DNA of 64,000 nucleotides from Kibdelosporangium banguiense (GTDB lineage Bacteria; Actinomycetota; Actinomycetes; Mycobacteriales; Pseudonocardiaceae), in the NCBI RefSeq assembly GCF_017876405.1, contig NZ_JAGINW010000001.1:6461203-6525202 (forward strand). Direction: 5' to 3'. The notes under the pieces are model-generated. The model did no database searches. It was not told the origin of the DNA and saw only the letters and a list, made by a program, of their open reading frames with translations. Shown in pieces: positions 44,200 to 53,378 of the stretch (the first letter of the stretch is position 1; the number at the start of each line of letters is the position of its first letter). A program made the translations under genes and the position numbers.

Positions 44200-45452
44200 G
44201 CGCCCCACAACAACGCTACGACGGCAGGCCTCGGCTGCTTGCCGCTCAGGCCCGCAACCTCGCTGACCATGCACGTGTTCTGGGGCCGTTGCCTGTGAAC
44301 GTGGCCCCGCAACTGATCGACATGCTCAACGCGTCGGGCCTACGAGGCCGAGGCGGCGGCTGGTTTCCGAGCGGCAAGAAGATGGCTTCCGTCGCCGGTC
44401 GCGAAAACCCTTACGTCGTCGTGAACGGCATGGAAAGCGAACCCGCTGCGGGCAAAGACAAATTGTTGCTTCGCCGTGCGCCGCATCTTGTGCTGGACGG
44501 CGCCGAGCTTGCTGCCCTTGCCATTGGCGCCGATTGCATCACAGTCGCTGTGCATCGCGGGACAGGCGTTGCCGGTGAAATGCTGACGGCGATCGCTGAT
44601 CGTAAGGCTGCCGGCTGGGGTCAGGTCGAGATCAATGTGACCGAACCGCCTAGTTGGTACGTTTCCAGCGAATCCACTGCTGTAGCGGCGTTCGTCGGCG
44701 GCGACGAAGGTCGGCCGAAAGCGGATTCCGCCCGGGTTTCCGGCGTGGCCGGGCGGCCGACGCTGGTTTCCAATGTGGAGACATTCGCGCACATCGGGAT
44801 GATCGCGCGATATGGCCCTTCTTGGTTCCGGCAGGCGGGAACTGGGGAGGCTCCCGGCACGGCGCTGTTCACCGTGAGTGGGGCTGTGCGGAATGTCGGT
44901 GTATATGAGCTTCCGACTGGCGTGACCGGCGAGACTGTTCTGCGGGTTGCCGGCGGCCTGCGCGAGCCGATTTCCGCGCTTCTTGTTGGCGGATATGGCG
45001 GTTCGTGGATCGCCCCGGATCAGTTGCGGCGGCCTTTCAGCCCGGAAGGCTTGTCTCCGGTTGGGGCTTCCATCGGTGCTGGGATCGTTGTCGCTCTGCC
45101 CGCTCGTAGTTGTGGTCTGGTCGAGACTCTGCGGGTGGCGGACTGGATGTCTGCGCAGACCGCCAAGCAGTGTGGTCCTTGCTTCAAGGGGCTCCCTGCG
45201 ATTGCCGATGACTTCGCCATGATCGCGCGTGACGGATCGCGCGAAGCCTACGAGCGGCTTCGATTCCGGCTCGGCGTGATCAATGGGCGCGGTGCTTGCG
45301 CTCACCCCGATGGGGTCGTCAAGTTCGTGGATTCCGCTTTGAAGGTGTTCGCGCTCGACGTGCGACGCCACCTTTCCGGACAACGCTGCTCACCCGGGCC
45401 GCGCGTCCTCCCCCTACCCGCACTCCCGGACGAAAGCGAGGGCTGGCGATGA
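44196..45452 (+). CDS. NuoF-like NADH-binding flavoprotein
   Basis: 418 residues from GTG 44196. The FMN/NADH loop GLRGRGGGWFPSGKKM, VNGMESEPAAGKDK, and GRPTLVSNVETFAHI match complex I subunit NuoF and RnfC-type proteins. The iron-sulfur region near residue 325 reads QCGPCFKGL with a later GACAHPDG, an abbreviated version of the usual SCGxCxPCR...C, so the 4Fe-4S site may be altered. It should oxidise NADH and feed the small ferredoxin and haem protein made by the same operon. GTGA and ATGA overlaps bracket the gene. Confidence 0.88.
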   Translation: MSAPQQRYDGRPRLLAAQARNLADHARVLGPLPVNVAPQLIDMLNASGLRGRGGGWFPSGKKMASVAGRENPYVVVNGMESEPAAGKDKLLLRRAPHLVLDGAELAALAIGADCITVAVHRGTGVAGEMLTAIADRKAAGWGQVEINVTEPPSWYVSSESTAVAAFVGGDEGRPKADSARVSGVAGRPTLVSNVETFAHIGMIARYGPSWFRQAGTGEAPGTALFTVSGAVRNVGVYELPTGVTGETVLRVAGGLREPISALLVGGYGGSWIAPDQLRRPFSPEGLSPVGASIGAGIVVALPARSCGLVETLRVADWMSAQTAKQCGPCFKGLPAIADDFAMIARDGSREAYERLRFRLGVINGRGACAHPDGVVKFVDSALKVFALDVRRHLSGQRCSPGPRVLPLPALPDESEGWR

Positions 45453-45655
45453 GCGAGCAACTGAAAGTCGACATGATCGCCTGTGACGGGCACGGAGTCT
45501 GCGCCGAACTCGTTCCCGAACTGATCGGGCTGGACGAATGGGGCTATCCAATCCTCGCCAACGCCCCAGTTCCCCGCGAGCTGCACAAGCACGCCAAGAA
45601 GGCCGTCTCATTGTGCCCCAAGCTGGCACTGACTCTGGCCAAATCTCGGGCTTGA
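45449..45655 (+). CDS. Small 3Fe-4S-type ferredoxin
   Basis: 68 residues from ATG 45449. The Cys pattern (CDGHGVCAELVPE, then LCPKLAL) with Gly-His replacing one ligand is typical of the 3Fe-4S ferredoxins paired with cytochromes P450 and oxidoreductases in actinomycetes. It overlaps the NuoF-like gene (ATGA) and is the last gene of the five-gene redox operon. Confidence 0.9.
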   Translation: MSEQLKVDMIACDGHGVCAELVPELIGLDEWGYPILANAPVPRELHKHAKKAVSLCPKLALTLAKSRA

Positions 45656-45890
45656 ATTTCTTGGTGTTCGGCTGAGCGCCCTCGCGGTTTTGCTTGGTTG
45701 GGTCCTGTTCGGGTTTTTGCTTTAGTTTCCTGGTTAGGTCCCAGCGTTCTAGGCCCCGCGCAGCCCCGACTCATCCTTCAGACTTCAGCCTCAGACCGTC
45801 AGCGTTTCTCAGGAATTTCCGCCCCTATATAAGAGAGCAGCCCCCGCCACTCCTGGGGGGCGTCCCTGTTCCAGTCTATCGGGGGAGCCG

Positions 45891-47273
45891 TCAGGAAAAA
45901 GGGAGTCCAACCCGATCGGCTGCCTCTCGCCAAACGTCCCGATTGCCGCGAGGCTCGTAGCGGGCGAAAGCGGGGCTGGCCTGAGCCTCGACTCCCGCGG
46001 CTCGAGCCTGCACCAGGATGTTCCCGAGAGCGCTGGCCTCGACTGGGCCGGCCAGTACTGGGATTCCGCAGGCGTCGGCTGTCAACTGACAGAGGAGCTT
46101 GTTGCGGGCGCCGCCGCCGACTAGGTGGACGACCTCGGTTTCGTGGTTGGCGAGGCGGGCGGCTGTTCCGAGCGCGGAGGCGTGGCCCAGGGCGAGCGAT
46201 TCGATGATGCTGCGAACGAAAGCTGATTCCCGTCGGGGTGGCTCCTGTCCGGTGCTGCGGCAGGCGGTGACGATTCGGGCGGGGATGTCGCCGGGCGCTA
46301 GAAACACTGTGTCGTCCGGATTGAACACGGCCTTCAATGCGGGCTCGTCTTCGGCGGCGCGGAGCAGGGGAGCGAGATCTGCTCCCCAGGTTCGCGCTGA
46401 CTCGTTGAGCAGCCACAACCCCATTGTGTTGTGCAGGAAGCGGACTGTTCCGTCTACTCCGGACTCGTTGGTGAAGTTCGCGAGCCGGGCTTCTTGGGTC
46501 AGGACTGGTGCGGGAAGCTCCAGGCCTACCAAAGACCAAGTGCCGCAAGAGATGTAGCCGAAATTTGGGGAGGACACCGGAAGTGCCGCCACTGCTGAGG
46601 CGGTATCATGGGAAGCGACCGAGACGACCTGGGTTGAGCCGAAGAGTCCACAGTGGTCTCCGGGTTGACGCAGCGGGGGCAGCAGTGAGGAGGGGAGATC
46701 CAGTCGCGACATGATCTCTGGGGACCACTGGCGGGTTGTGGCGTCGAGTAGCCCGGTTGTCGACGCGTTGGTGACCTCGGCTCCCATTGTTCCGGTCAGC
46801 CAGTAGGTGATCAGGTCTGGCAGGAGCAGCATCCTGTGATCCGCGAGGCGGTCTTGGGGTTCGGCCATCAGTTGGTAGATCGTGGTGAACGGCAGGTGTT
46901 GCAGGCCGCAGATCTCGTAGAGGTCCTCATCGGAGATCAGTTTTCGTACCTGGTCCGGGATTCTTTCCGTCCTTGGGTCTCGGTAGGAGCGGACGTCTCC
47001 GTCGAGCTGGCCCGACGGGCCTATCAGGCCGTAGTCGATCGCCCAGGAGTCGACGCCGATGGAGATCGGGTTTGCCGGGGCCGCGTCACGCAGGCCCGCC
47101 AGTATTTCGTGGTGGATCTCGGTGACGTTCCAGTTCAGGCCTCCGTCCGGCCTCGGCCTGGGGCCGGTGGGGAAGCGGCGCAGCTCTGTCAGGGACACCG
47201 CTGCGGCTGTGACCTGGCCGAGCATGACTCGGCCGCTGCTGGCGCCCAGGTCCACCGCCACGAATGCCGTCAT
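45891..47273 (-). CDS. rhaB: Rhamnulokinase
   Basis: 460 residues from ATG 47273. FGGY kinase features are present: VAVDLGASSGRVMLGQV (first phosphate loop), GVDSWAIDYGLI with the catalytic acid, VASHDTASAVAALP, and GGGARNKLLCQLTADACGIPV. The sequence is most like rhamnulokinase RhaB, which phosphorylates L-rhamnulose at C1. ATGA overlap with the upstream aldolase/dehydrogenase gene makes an operon that carries out the two steps after isomerisation. A rhamnose isomerase and transporter are not in the window. Confidence 0.9.
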   Translation of the reverse strand: MTAFVAVDLGASSGRVMLGQVTAAAVSLTELRRFPTGPRPRPDGGLNWNVTEIHHEILAGLRDAAPANPISIGVDSWAIDYGLIGPSGQLDGDVRSYRDPRTERIPDQVRKLISDEDLYEICGLQHLPFTTIYQLMAEPQDRLADHRMLLLPDLITYWLTGTMGAEVTNASTTGLLDATTRQWSPEIMSRLDLPSSLLPPLRQPGDHCGLFGSTQVVSVASHDTASAVAALPVSSPNFGYISCGTWSLVGLELPAPVLTQEARLANFTNESGVDGTVRFLHNTMGLWLLNESARTWGADLAPLLRAAEDEPALKAVFNPDDTVFLAPGDIPARIVTACRSTGQEPPRRESAFVRSIIESLALGHASALGTAARLANHETEVVHLVGGGARNKLLCQLTADACGIPVLAGPVEASALGNILVQARAAGVEAQASPAFARYEPRGNRDVWREAADRVGLPFS

Positions 47274-49279
47274 CGGAGGAAGGCCGCGGCGACGCCGGCG
47301 TCGACGGGGATGTGCAGGCCTGTGGTGTGCGAGAGGTCGCCTGCGGTCAGGGCGAAGACCGCGTTGGCCACGTGCTCGGGGAGCACTTCGGTCTTCAGCA
47401 GGGTCCGCTGGGCGTAGAACTCTCCCAGCTTTTCCTCCGGCACGCCGTAGACCTCGGCTCGTTGGGCGCCCCAGCCTGAGGAGAAGATGCCGGAGCCACG
47501 CACGACTCCGTCCGGGTTGATGCCGTTGACCCTGATCCGGTACGCGCCAAGCTCCGCGGCCAGCAGCCGGACCTGGTGGGCCTGGTCGGCCTTGGTGGCG
47601 CTGTAGGCGATGTTGTTGGGACCGGCGAAAACCGCGTTCTTGCTGGCGATGTACACGATGTCGCCACCGAGGTCCTGGGTGATCATCACACGGGCGGCCT
47701 CGCGGGACACCAGGAACGAGCCACGGGCCATCACGTCGTGCTGCCGGTCCCAGTCCGCTGCCGTTGTCTCCAACAGGGGTTTCGACACCGACAAGCCGGC
47801 GTTGTTCACGATCAGGTCCACGCCGCCGTACGCCAGGCAGGCCTCCGCGATTGCCTCCGCGACCGCCTCCTCTGAGGTCACGTCGACTGTCACGGGGGTT
47901 CCGCCGATGGCTGAGGCGACCTCGGCGGCGGACTGTGCGTCCCGATCCGCGACGACGACGCACGCGCCCTCGGCGGCGAGGCGGTGGGCGATGGCCTTGC
48001 CGATGCCGGAGCCGCCGCCGGTGACCAGGGCGATCCTGGTGGCCAGCGGTTTGGGCGCGGGCATCCGGCGCAGTTTGGCCTCTTCCAGCTCCCAGTACTC
48101 GATCCGGAACTTCTCCGACTCGTCGATGGGGGTGTAGCGCGACACGGACTCGGCTCCGCGCATCACGTTGATCGCGTTGACGTAGAACTCGCCCGCCACT
48201 CGCGCGGTCTGCTTGTCCCGCCCGAAGCTGAACATGCCCACGCCGGGCACGAGGATGATCGCGGGATCGGCTCCGCGCATCGGCGGCGAGTCCGCGGTCG
48301 CGTGCCGGGAGTAGTACGCCGCGTAGTCCGCTCGGTAAGTCTCGTGCAGCGCCGAAACGCGTGCGATCACGTCATCCAGGGGCGAGACCGCCGGGAGATC
48401 GACCACGAGCGGCGCGACCTTGGTGCGCAGGAAATGGTCCGGGCACGACGTGCCCAGCACCGCCAGCCGCGGGTGCTCGGACCTGGACAGGAAGTCCAAG
48501 ACCTCCGGACTGTCGGTGAAGTGCCCGATCTGGCGGGAATCGGTGGACGCCAGACGCCGCAAAGTGGGGAACAGCGCCGCCGCACGCGCCCTGCGGTCCT
48601 CCTCCGGCAACGGTTCGAATCCCTCGACGACCGGCCCGAACGGCTCGGGTTTGCCGTGCTCGGCGAGGTACTGCTCGGCCGTGCGGATGATCTCCAGAGA
48701 GTTGGCCTCGCACTCCGCGCTGGTCGAACCCCAGGCCGTGATCCCATGACCGCCGAGGACACACCCGATCGCCGCGGGGTTGCCTGCCTTGATCGCGGCG
48801 ATGTCCAGGCCGAGCTGGAAGCCCGGCCGGCGCCACGGCACCCACGCCACCCGGTCGCCGAAGATCTTGCGGGTCAGGTCCTCGCCGTCGGCCGCGGTCG
48901 CCACCGCGATCCCGGAGTCGGGGTGCAGATGGTCCACATGGGACGCGTCCACCAGCCCGTGCATGGCCGTGTCGATACTTGGCGCTGCGCCACCGTGACC
49001 ATGCAGACAGTAGTCGAACGCGGCGACCATCTCGTCCTCGCGGTCGGCGCCCGGATACACGTTCACCAAGGCGTGCAAGCGATCGAGCCGCAGCACCGCC
49101 AGCCCGGCGGCGGTCAGCGTGCCGAGGTCGCCACCGGAACCCTTGACCCACATCAGGTCCACTTCGTCACCGGTTGCCGGGTCGGTCGCCGTCGCCTTGG
49201 CCGAGACGTTGCCGCCGGCGTAGTTGGTGTTCCGGCGATCGGCACCCAGGGTGTGTGCCCGGGCCAGTAGCTCTTCCAC
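47270..49279 (-). CDS. Bifunctional rhamnulose-1-phosphate aldolase/short-chain dehydrogenase
   Basis: 669 residues from GTG 49279. Residues 1-410 are a class II aldolase-like domain with metal-binding His residues (ASHVDHLHPDSG, GGHGITAWG). Residues 420-669 form an SDR with ALVTGGGSGIGKAIA and the catalytic YSATK. Such fusions (RhaD/RhaEW type) split rhamnulose 1-phosphate to dihydroxyacetone phosphate and L-lactaldehyde and then oxidise the aldehyde. It is first in the rha operon, which is divergent from the LacI-type regulator, and candidate operators lie between them. Confidence 0.93.
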   Translation of the reverse strand: MEELLARAHTLGADRRNTNYAGGNVSAKATATDPATGDEVDLMWVKGSGGDLGTLTAAGLAVLRLDRLHALVNVYPGADREDEMVAAFDYCLHGHGGAAPSIDTAMHGLVDASHVDHLHPDSGIAVATAADGEDLTRKIFGDRVAWVPWRRPGFQLGLDIAAIKAGNPAAIGCVLGGHGITAWGSTSAECEANSLEIIRTAEQYLAEHGKPEPFGPVVEGFEPLPEEDRRARAAALFPTLRRLASTDSRQIGHFTDSPEVLDFLSRSEHPRLAVLGTSCPDHFLRTKVAPLVVDLPAVSPLDDVIARVSALHETYRADYAAYYSRHATADSPPMRGADPAIILVPGVGMFSFGRDKQTARVAGEFYVNAINVMRGAESVSRYTPIDESEKFRIEYWELEEAKLRRMPAPKPLATRIALVTGGGSGIGKAIAHRLAAEGACVVVADRDAQSAAEVASAIGGTPVTVDVTSEEAVAEAIAEACLAYGGVDLIVNNAGLSVSKPLLETTAADWDRQHDVMARGSFLVSREAARVMITQDLGGDIVYIASKNAVFAGPNNIAYSATKADQAHQVRLLAAELGAYRIRVNGINPDGVVRGSGIFSSGWGAQRAEVYGVPEEKLGEFYAQRTLLKTEVLPEHVANAVFALTAGDLSHTTGLHIPVDAGVAAAFLR

Positions 49280-49337
49280 GTCAGGCTCCCCATCCGGCGC
49301 AACGGTGTCCGGTACGCATGCAGTGTCGGATGCACAA

Positions 49338-49349
49338 TGAAACGTTTCA
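49338..49349. promoter_or_regulatory. LacI-type operator 1
   Basis: The perfect palindrome TGAAACGTTTCA, with central CG, is typical of LacI/GalR family sites. It lies between the divergent rha operon and the LacI-type regulator gene. Confidence 0.7.
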
Positions 49350-49416
49350 CTACGCTATCGTCAAGTTAGCCGGGCCAGCGAAGGCCGTCAAGGTGCACTG
49401 CGTGGCCGTGTTTCAT

Positions 49417-49428
49417 TGATACGATTCA
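49417..49428. promoter_or_regulatory. LacI-type operator 2, imperfect
   Basis: TGATACGATTCA keeps the central CG and the outer TGA/TCA of site 1. It sits 3 bases before the regulator's ATG, consistent with autorepression. The two sites are 79 bases apart. Confidence 0.5.
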
Positions 49429-49431
49429 TCT

Positions 49432-50433
49432 ATGGCGCCGAGTATCAAGGATGTCGCCGTGCGGGCCGGGGTGTCCATCGGCACGGTGTCCAATGTGCTC
49501 AACCGGCCGGACAAGGTCGCCGACGTCACCAGGCAACAGGTGCTGGCCGCGATCGAGGAGCTCGGCTTCGTGCGCAACTCCTCCGCCGCCCAGTTGCGCG
49601 CCGGCACCAGCCGGTCGCTCGGCCTGATCGTGCTGGACATGGCGAACCCGTTCTTCCACGACGTGGCCAAAGGCGTCGAGGACGTGGCCACTGAGCTGGG
49701 CTATGCCGTCGTGCTGTGCAACTCCGACGAGCAGGCCCCCCGGGAGGACCGCTACCTGCAGGTTCTCGAGGAACAGCGGGTTCGCGGGGTCCTGATCACG
49801 CCGGTGGAGGTCAGCTCGGAGCGGTTGGACGCACTGCGCAGGCGCGGGACGCCGACCGTGCTGGTGGACCGGCACGACCCGCGCGTGAACTGTTGCTCGG
49901 TGGCGGTCGACGACGTGGCAGGCGGTGAGCTGGCCGGTGGGCACCTGATGGAACGCGGGCACGAGCGGATCGCGTTCTTCAGCGGCCCGCTGAGCCTGCG
50001 GCAGTGTGCCGACCGGCTGGCCGGCCTGCGTGCCGCGGTCGAGGAGTCCGGCCGGAACCCGGACAAGGTGATCGAGGTCGTCGAGCTGCCCGCGCTGAAG
50101 GCGCGGATCTCCTACGAGGCCGCCCGCGAGCTCTTCGGCCGGCACAAGGACATCACCGCGGCGTTCTGTGCCAACGACTTGCTGGCTCTCGGGCTGCTGC
50201 GGGCCGCGGTGAGCACCGGCCGCAAGGTGCCCGACGACATCTCGATCATGGGTTACGACGACATCGAGTTCGCCGCGGACGCCGCCGTGCCGCTGTCCTC
50301 GATCCGGCAGCCCACCCTCCAAATAGGACGCAACGCCGCCCAGCTGCTGCTGGAGGAGTGCGACTATCCCGAGACACACGCGCACCAGCAGGTGATGTTC
50401 AAGCCGGAGCTGGTGATCCGCGACTCGACGTGA
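49432..50433 (+). CDS. LacI family transcriptional regulator
   Basis: 333 residues. The N-terminal HTH (SIKDVAVRAGVSIGTVSNVLNRPDKV) and hinge helix (NSSAAQLRAGTSR) are classical. The periplasmic-binding-protein-like effector domain has GLIVLDMANPFFHDVAKGVED and ITAAFCANDLLALGLLRA. Divergence from the rhamnose operon and the two sites in the gap indicate that it represses rha genes in the absence of a rhamnose-derived inducer. Confidence 0.92.
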   Translation: MAPSIKDVAVRAGVSIGTVSNVLNRPDKVADVTRQQVLAAIEELGFVRNSSAAQLRAGTSRSLGLIVLDMANPFFHDVAKGVEDVATELGYAVVLCNSDEQAPREDRYLQVLEEQRVRGVLITPVEVSSERLDALRRRGTPTVLVDRHDPRVNCCSVAVDDVAGGELAGGHLMERGHERIAFFSGPLSLRQCADRLAGLRAAVEESGRNPDKVIEVVELPALKARISYEAARELFGRHKDITAAFCANDLLALGLLRAAVSTGRKVPDDISIMGYDDIEFAADAAVPLSSIRQPTLQIGRNAAQLLLEECDYPETHAHQQVMFKPELVIRDST

Positions 50434-50487
50434 CGAGGTGTAGCCAATGCCCTTGCCGCGTCCCGGCGGCCGGGCCAGGGTTGAGGC

Positions 50488-52152
50488 ATGGCCTTTTCGA
50501 TCATTCGACGGGCCACGACACTGGGGCTGACCGCGTTGGCGGTCGCAGGCTTGGTGTTCGTGCCGTCCGTCGCACAAGCCGCAGAAGCCGTAGAAGCCAG
50601 ATCGGCGGTCATCCGGCCGGTCCGCCAGTGCGCCGGCCTGCCGAAGGACTTCCAGATCCCCGGCGCACCCACCCACATCACCGCGACGGCCGTCGTCCCG
50701 GCGACCGCGACCGACCCCGAACACTGTGATGTTCAGGGATTTGTCGAGCCGGCCGTGAAATTCCGGCTCAAACTCCCGACCAGCAGCTACACCGGCCGTT
50801 ACCTGCAGTCCGGCTGCGGTGGCCTGTGCGGCGCCATCCCGGACCTGCTCTTTCCCGACAACTGCCTGCCGCGCAACGGCGAGTTCGCGATCGCGGCGAC
50901 CGACGACGGCCACGAGGGAAAGGGCACGTTCCCGTTCCTCGACGGTGCGTGGGCGGCGAACAACCAGGCCGCGCGGGACGACTGGTCCTTCCGTGCCCCG
51001 CACGTGGTCTCGTTGGCCAGCAAGCGGATCATCGCGACGTACTACGGCGCCCCGCCGAGACACTCCTACTTCTCAGGGTGTTCCAACGGCGGCCGTGAGG
51101 CGTTGTTGCTGGCCCAGCGGTATCCGGACGACTTCGACGGCATCATCGCCGGTGCACCGGGCGCGTACATCAGCGCTTTGATGGTGTACCAAGCGTGGCT
51201 CGCTCGTGCGAACACCGCACCGGACGGCTCCTCCATCCTCACGCCCGACAAACTGGCCACGCTGCACAATGCAGTCATCGCCGCGTGCGACAACCTGGAC
51301 GGACTCCTCGACGGCCAGCTCGACGACCCGCGCCGATGCAAGTACGACCCGATCTTGTTGCGGTGCCCGGCGAACACGGACCAACCGGACTGCCTGACGC
51401 CCGCCCAGGTGGAAACGACCCGCAAGCTGTATGCGGGACCGACCGACGAGGCCGGTCGGCTGCTCTACCCCGGGTATCAGCCGTACGGCAGCGAACTGGC
51501 ATGGAACGGCTGGGTCACTCCGATCCCCGGCACCGGATCGATCGCCGGGCTGCTCGCCGACAACACCTTGAAGTACCTGGCGTATCCCATCGGGACACCG
51601 CACTCGTCACTGGCTGATTTCCGGTTCACCAGCGCCGAGTTCCACAAGCTGACGGCCGAGGGATACAAGGCCAACTCGCTGAACCTGGACCTGAGCGCGT
51701 TCCGGCGGGCCGGCGGAAAGCTCGTGATCTGGCACGGCTGGGCCGACATGGCGATCCCGCCGCACGGCACGCTCGACTACTACGACCGGCTCGTCCAACG
51801 CTCTGGCGGCCTTGCCAGGACCCAGCAATGGGCTCGCCTGTTCATGGTGCCCTCGCTTTATCACTGTGCGGAGGGCGGCAAACTCGGCGAGTTCGACCCG
51901 CTGCGGGAGACTGTGGCCTGGGTCGAATGGGGACAGGCGCCCCAGAAGGTGATCGCGACCGGGCGTGACGAGCAGGGCAACGTGCTTCGCACGCGGCCGG
52001 TGTTCCCGTATCCGTTGCAGGCGAAGTACGACGGCTCCGGCAGTATCGACGACGCGGCCGACTTCGTCGCCGTACCTCCGCAGTCCCCGCCGAAGGACCA
52101 GATCAGCTGGGTCGGCACGTACCAGTACGCGATCCCGGGCCCCAGGGCCTGA
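50488..52152 (+). CDS. Secreted tannase/feruloyl esterase family hydrolase
   Basis: 554 residues from ATG 50488. A signal peptide (RRATTLGLTALAVAGLVFV, cleavage near AQAA) is followed by a large alpha/beta hydrolase. GCSNGGREALLLAQ holds the nucleophile, WHGWADMAIPP the Asp, and SLYHCAEGG the His beside a Cys, matching the family's CS-D-HC arrangement. The enzyme should release phenolic acids from plant polymers outside the cell, in line with the rhamnose genes next door. A strong hairpin follows. Confidence 0.9.
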   Translation: MAFSIIRRATTLGLTALAVAGLVFVPSVAQAAEAVEARSAVIRPVRQCAGLPKDFQIPGAPTHITATAVVPATATDPEHCDVQGFVEPAVKFRLKLPTSSYTGRYLQSGCGGLCGAIPDLLFPDNCLPRNGEFAIAATDDGHEGKGTFPFLDGAWAANNQAARDDWSFRAPHVVSLASKRIIATYYGAPPRHSYFSGCSNGGREALLLAQRYPDDFDGIIAGAPGAYISALMVYQAWLARANTAPDGSSILTPDKLATLHNAVIAACDNLDGLLDGQLDDPRRCKYDPILLRCPANTDQPDCLTPAQVETTRKLYAGPTDEAGRLLYPGYQPYGSELAWNGWVTPIPGTGSIAGLLADNTLKYLAYPIGTPHSSLADFRFTSAEFHKLTAEGYKANSLNLDLSAFRRAGGKLVIWHGWADMAIPPHGTLDYYDRLVQRSGGLARTQQWARLFMVPSLYHCAEGGKLGEFDPLRETVAWVEWGQAPQKVIATGRDEQGNVLRTRPVFPYPLQAKYDGSGSIDDAADFVAVPPQSPPKDQISWVGTYQYAIPGPRA

Positions 52153-52157
52153 ACAGA

Positions 52158-52190
52158 ACTCGTGGGGTGGCTGGCAGCCACCCCACGAGT
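52158..52190. terminator. Bidirectional hairpin terminator
   Basis: ACTCGTGGGGTGGCTG pairs perfectly with the following CAGCCACCCCACGAGT around a single base (in practice a short loop). It separates the convergent tannase and GH25 genes. Confidence 0.85.
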
Positions 52191-52196
52191 CGCGTC

Positions 52197-53123
52197 CTAG
52201 CTTTCGACCTTCGCGGCCTGGCGTTCGACGAGCTTGCGCGCGATGTTGTGCGCGATCTTCTCCGGGTCGAGGGCGCCGTCACCGGCGATTCTGTTCTGCG
52301 ACAGCTCCTCGGTCAGCGGGCCGACCAGCTCACCGGCGAGGCCCTTGGCGATCTCCTCGATGTTCGCCGAGGGCAGCGGCCGGCTGGCGGCCGCCCACGC
52401 ACCCATGTTCGCGCCGACTGTCCAGATCCACATCGGCAGAATCAAGCCGTTGTTGGGGTCCAGGTGCGGCCGGTGCTGCTCCCACACAGCCTGCGCCACA
52501 CGGTTGACGTCGTCCTGGGTCAGTGGCATGTCAGCTCCTGGAAGTTCGGTGAGGGACTCGTTGAGGTCGACCCGTCCGCTGATGCCGGGCACCAGCCCGA
52601 CTGAGGTGTACTGGTGGATGTTGGCCTGGCCGCGGTAGCTCAGCGGGTGCCTGTTGCCGTCGTTCGGCCCGTACGCGGCTGCCCAGACAATGGTGCCGGG
52701 CACGCCGATCGTGTCCGCGGTGATCCCGGACAGCATGGAAGTGTTGGCGTACAAGGTCACCGAGCCGAACCCGTTGTCGCGCAGGCGGGTCAGGAACCGG
52801 AAGGCGAAGTCGCGGGCCGCCCCGCCGGGACGGTGCGGATCTTCCAGATCCAGGGCGGGCGGCAGGCCGGTCGCGTCGAGCCGGAGCACTTCGGCCGTCA
52901 GCACGTCGGCCTGCACCTCAGGACTCGGCGACAGCTGTGCGTAGTGGTAGAGCCCGACCGGTAGTCCCACGCTCTGCGCGCCGCGCACCTGAGCGTCGGC
53001 ACGCACGATGGCGGGTCCGCCACCATCGGTGCCTTTCACATAGACGAACGAGACGCCGTGCCGCGTCACGGCGTTCCAGTCGGTGACTGTCTGATAGCGG
53101 TAGATGTCGATTCCGAGTGCCAT
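52197..53123 (-). CDS. GH25 lysozyme-like muramidase
   Basis: 308 residues. The first 200 residues are GH25-like: GIDIYRYQ (Asp6), DWNAVTRHGVSFVYVKGTDG, PALDLED (Asp92 and Glu94), and an IHQYTSVG end block. There is no signal peptide; the C-terminal 110 residues are helical and of unknown role. GH25 enzymes cut the glycan strand of peptidoglycan. Absence of a signal suggests holin-dependent or non-classical release, as in phage endolysins, or an intracellular activity. No phage genes are adjacent. Confidence 0.8.
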   Translation of the reverse strand: MALGIDIYRYQTVTDWNAVTRHGVSFVYVKGTDGGGPAIVRADAQVRGAQSVGLPVGLYHYAQLSPSPEVQADVLTAEVLRLDATGLPPALDLEDPHRPGGAARDFAFRFLTRLRDNGFGSVTLYANTSMLSGITADTIGVPGTIVWAAAYGPNDGNRHPLSYRGQANIHQYTSVGLVPGISGRVDLNESLTELPGADMPLTQDDVNRVAQAVWEQHRPHLDPNNGLILPMWIWTVGANMGAWAAASRPLPSANIEEIAKGLAGELVGPLTEELSQNRIAGDGALDPEKIAHNIARKLVERQAAKVES

Positions 53124-53378
53124 GGCATCACCTCGGGGGAATTTTTTCCGGGACCGGGTACGGATCCGGTAACGGGTACCCAGTGGCTGAGCAGCGTCAA
53201 ACTCGTGGCGTGCATACCTCCGGTGGGGGTCTTGGCCTGGCGTTGTGCCCTTCTCAACGACATACGTAGCCGGGTTGGGACTTGTTCACGTGCCCAAGTA
53301 TTCCTACGCTCAGCCTAAGCCGCCCTCCAGTTGGACATATCCGTAGCCCCCATTGGCACCAGGATCAGGAGGTTCGCG

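Noticed and set aside
45799-46548. 249-codon minus frame overlapping rhaB
   Set aside because: It lies in a different frame within rhaB on the same strand and is Arg/Pro/Ser-rich with no family match.
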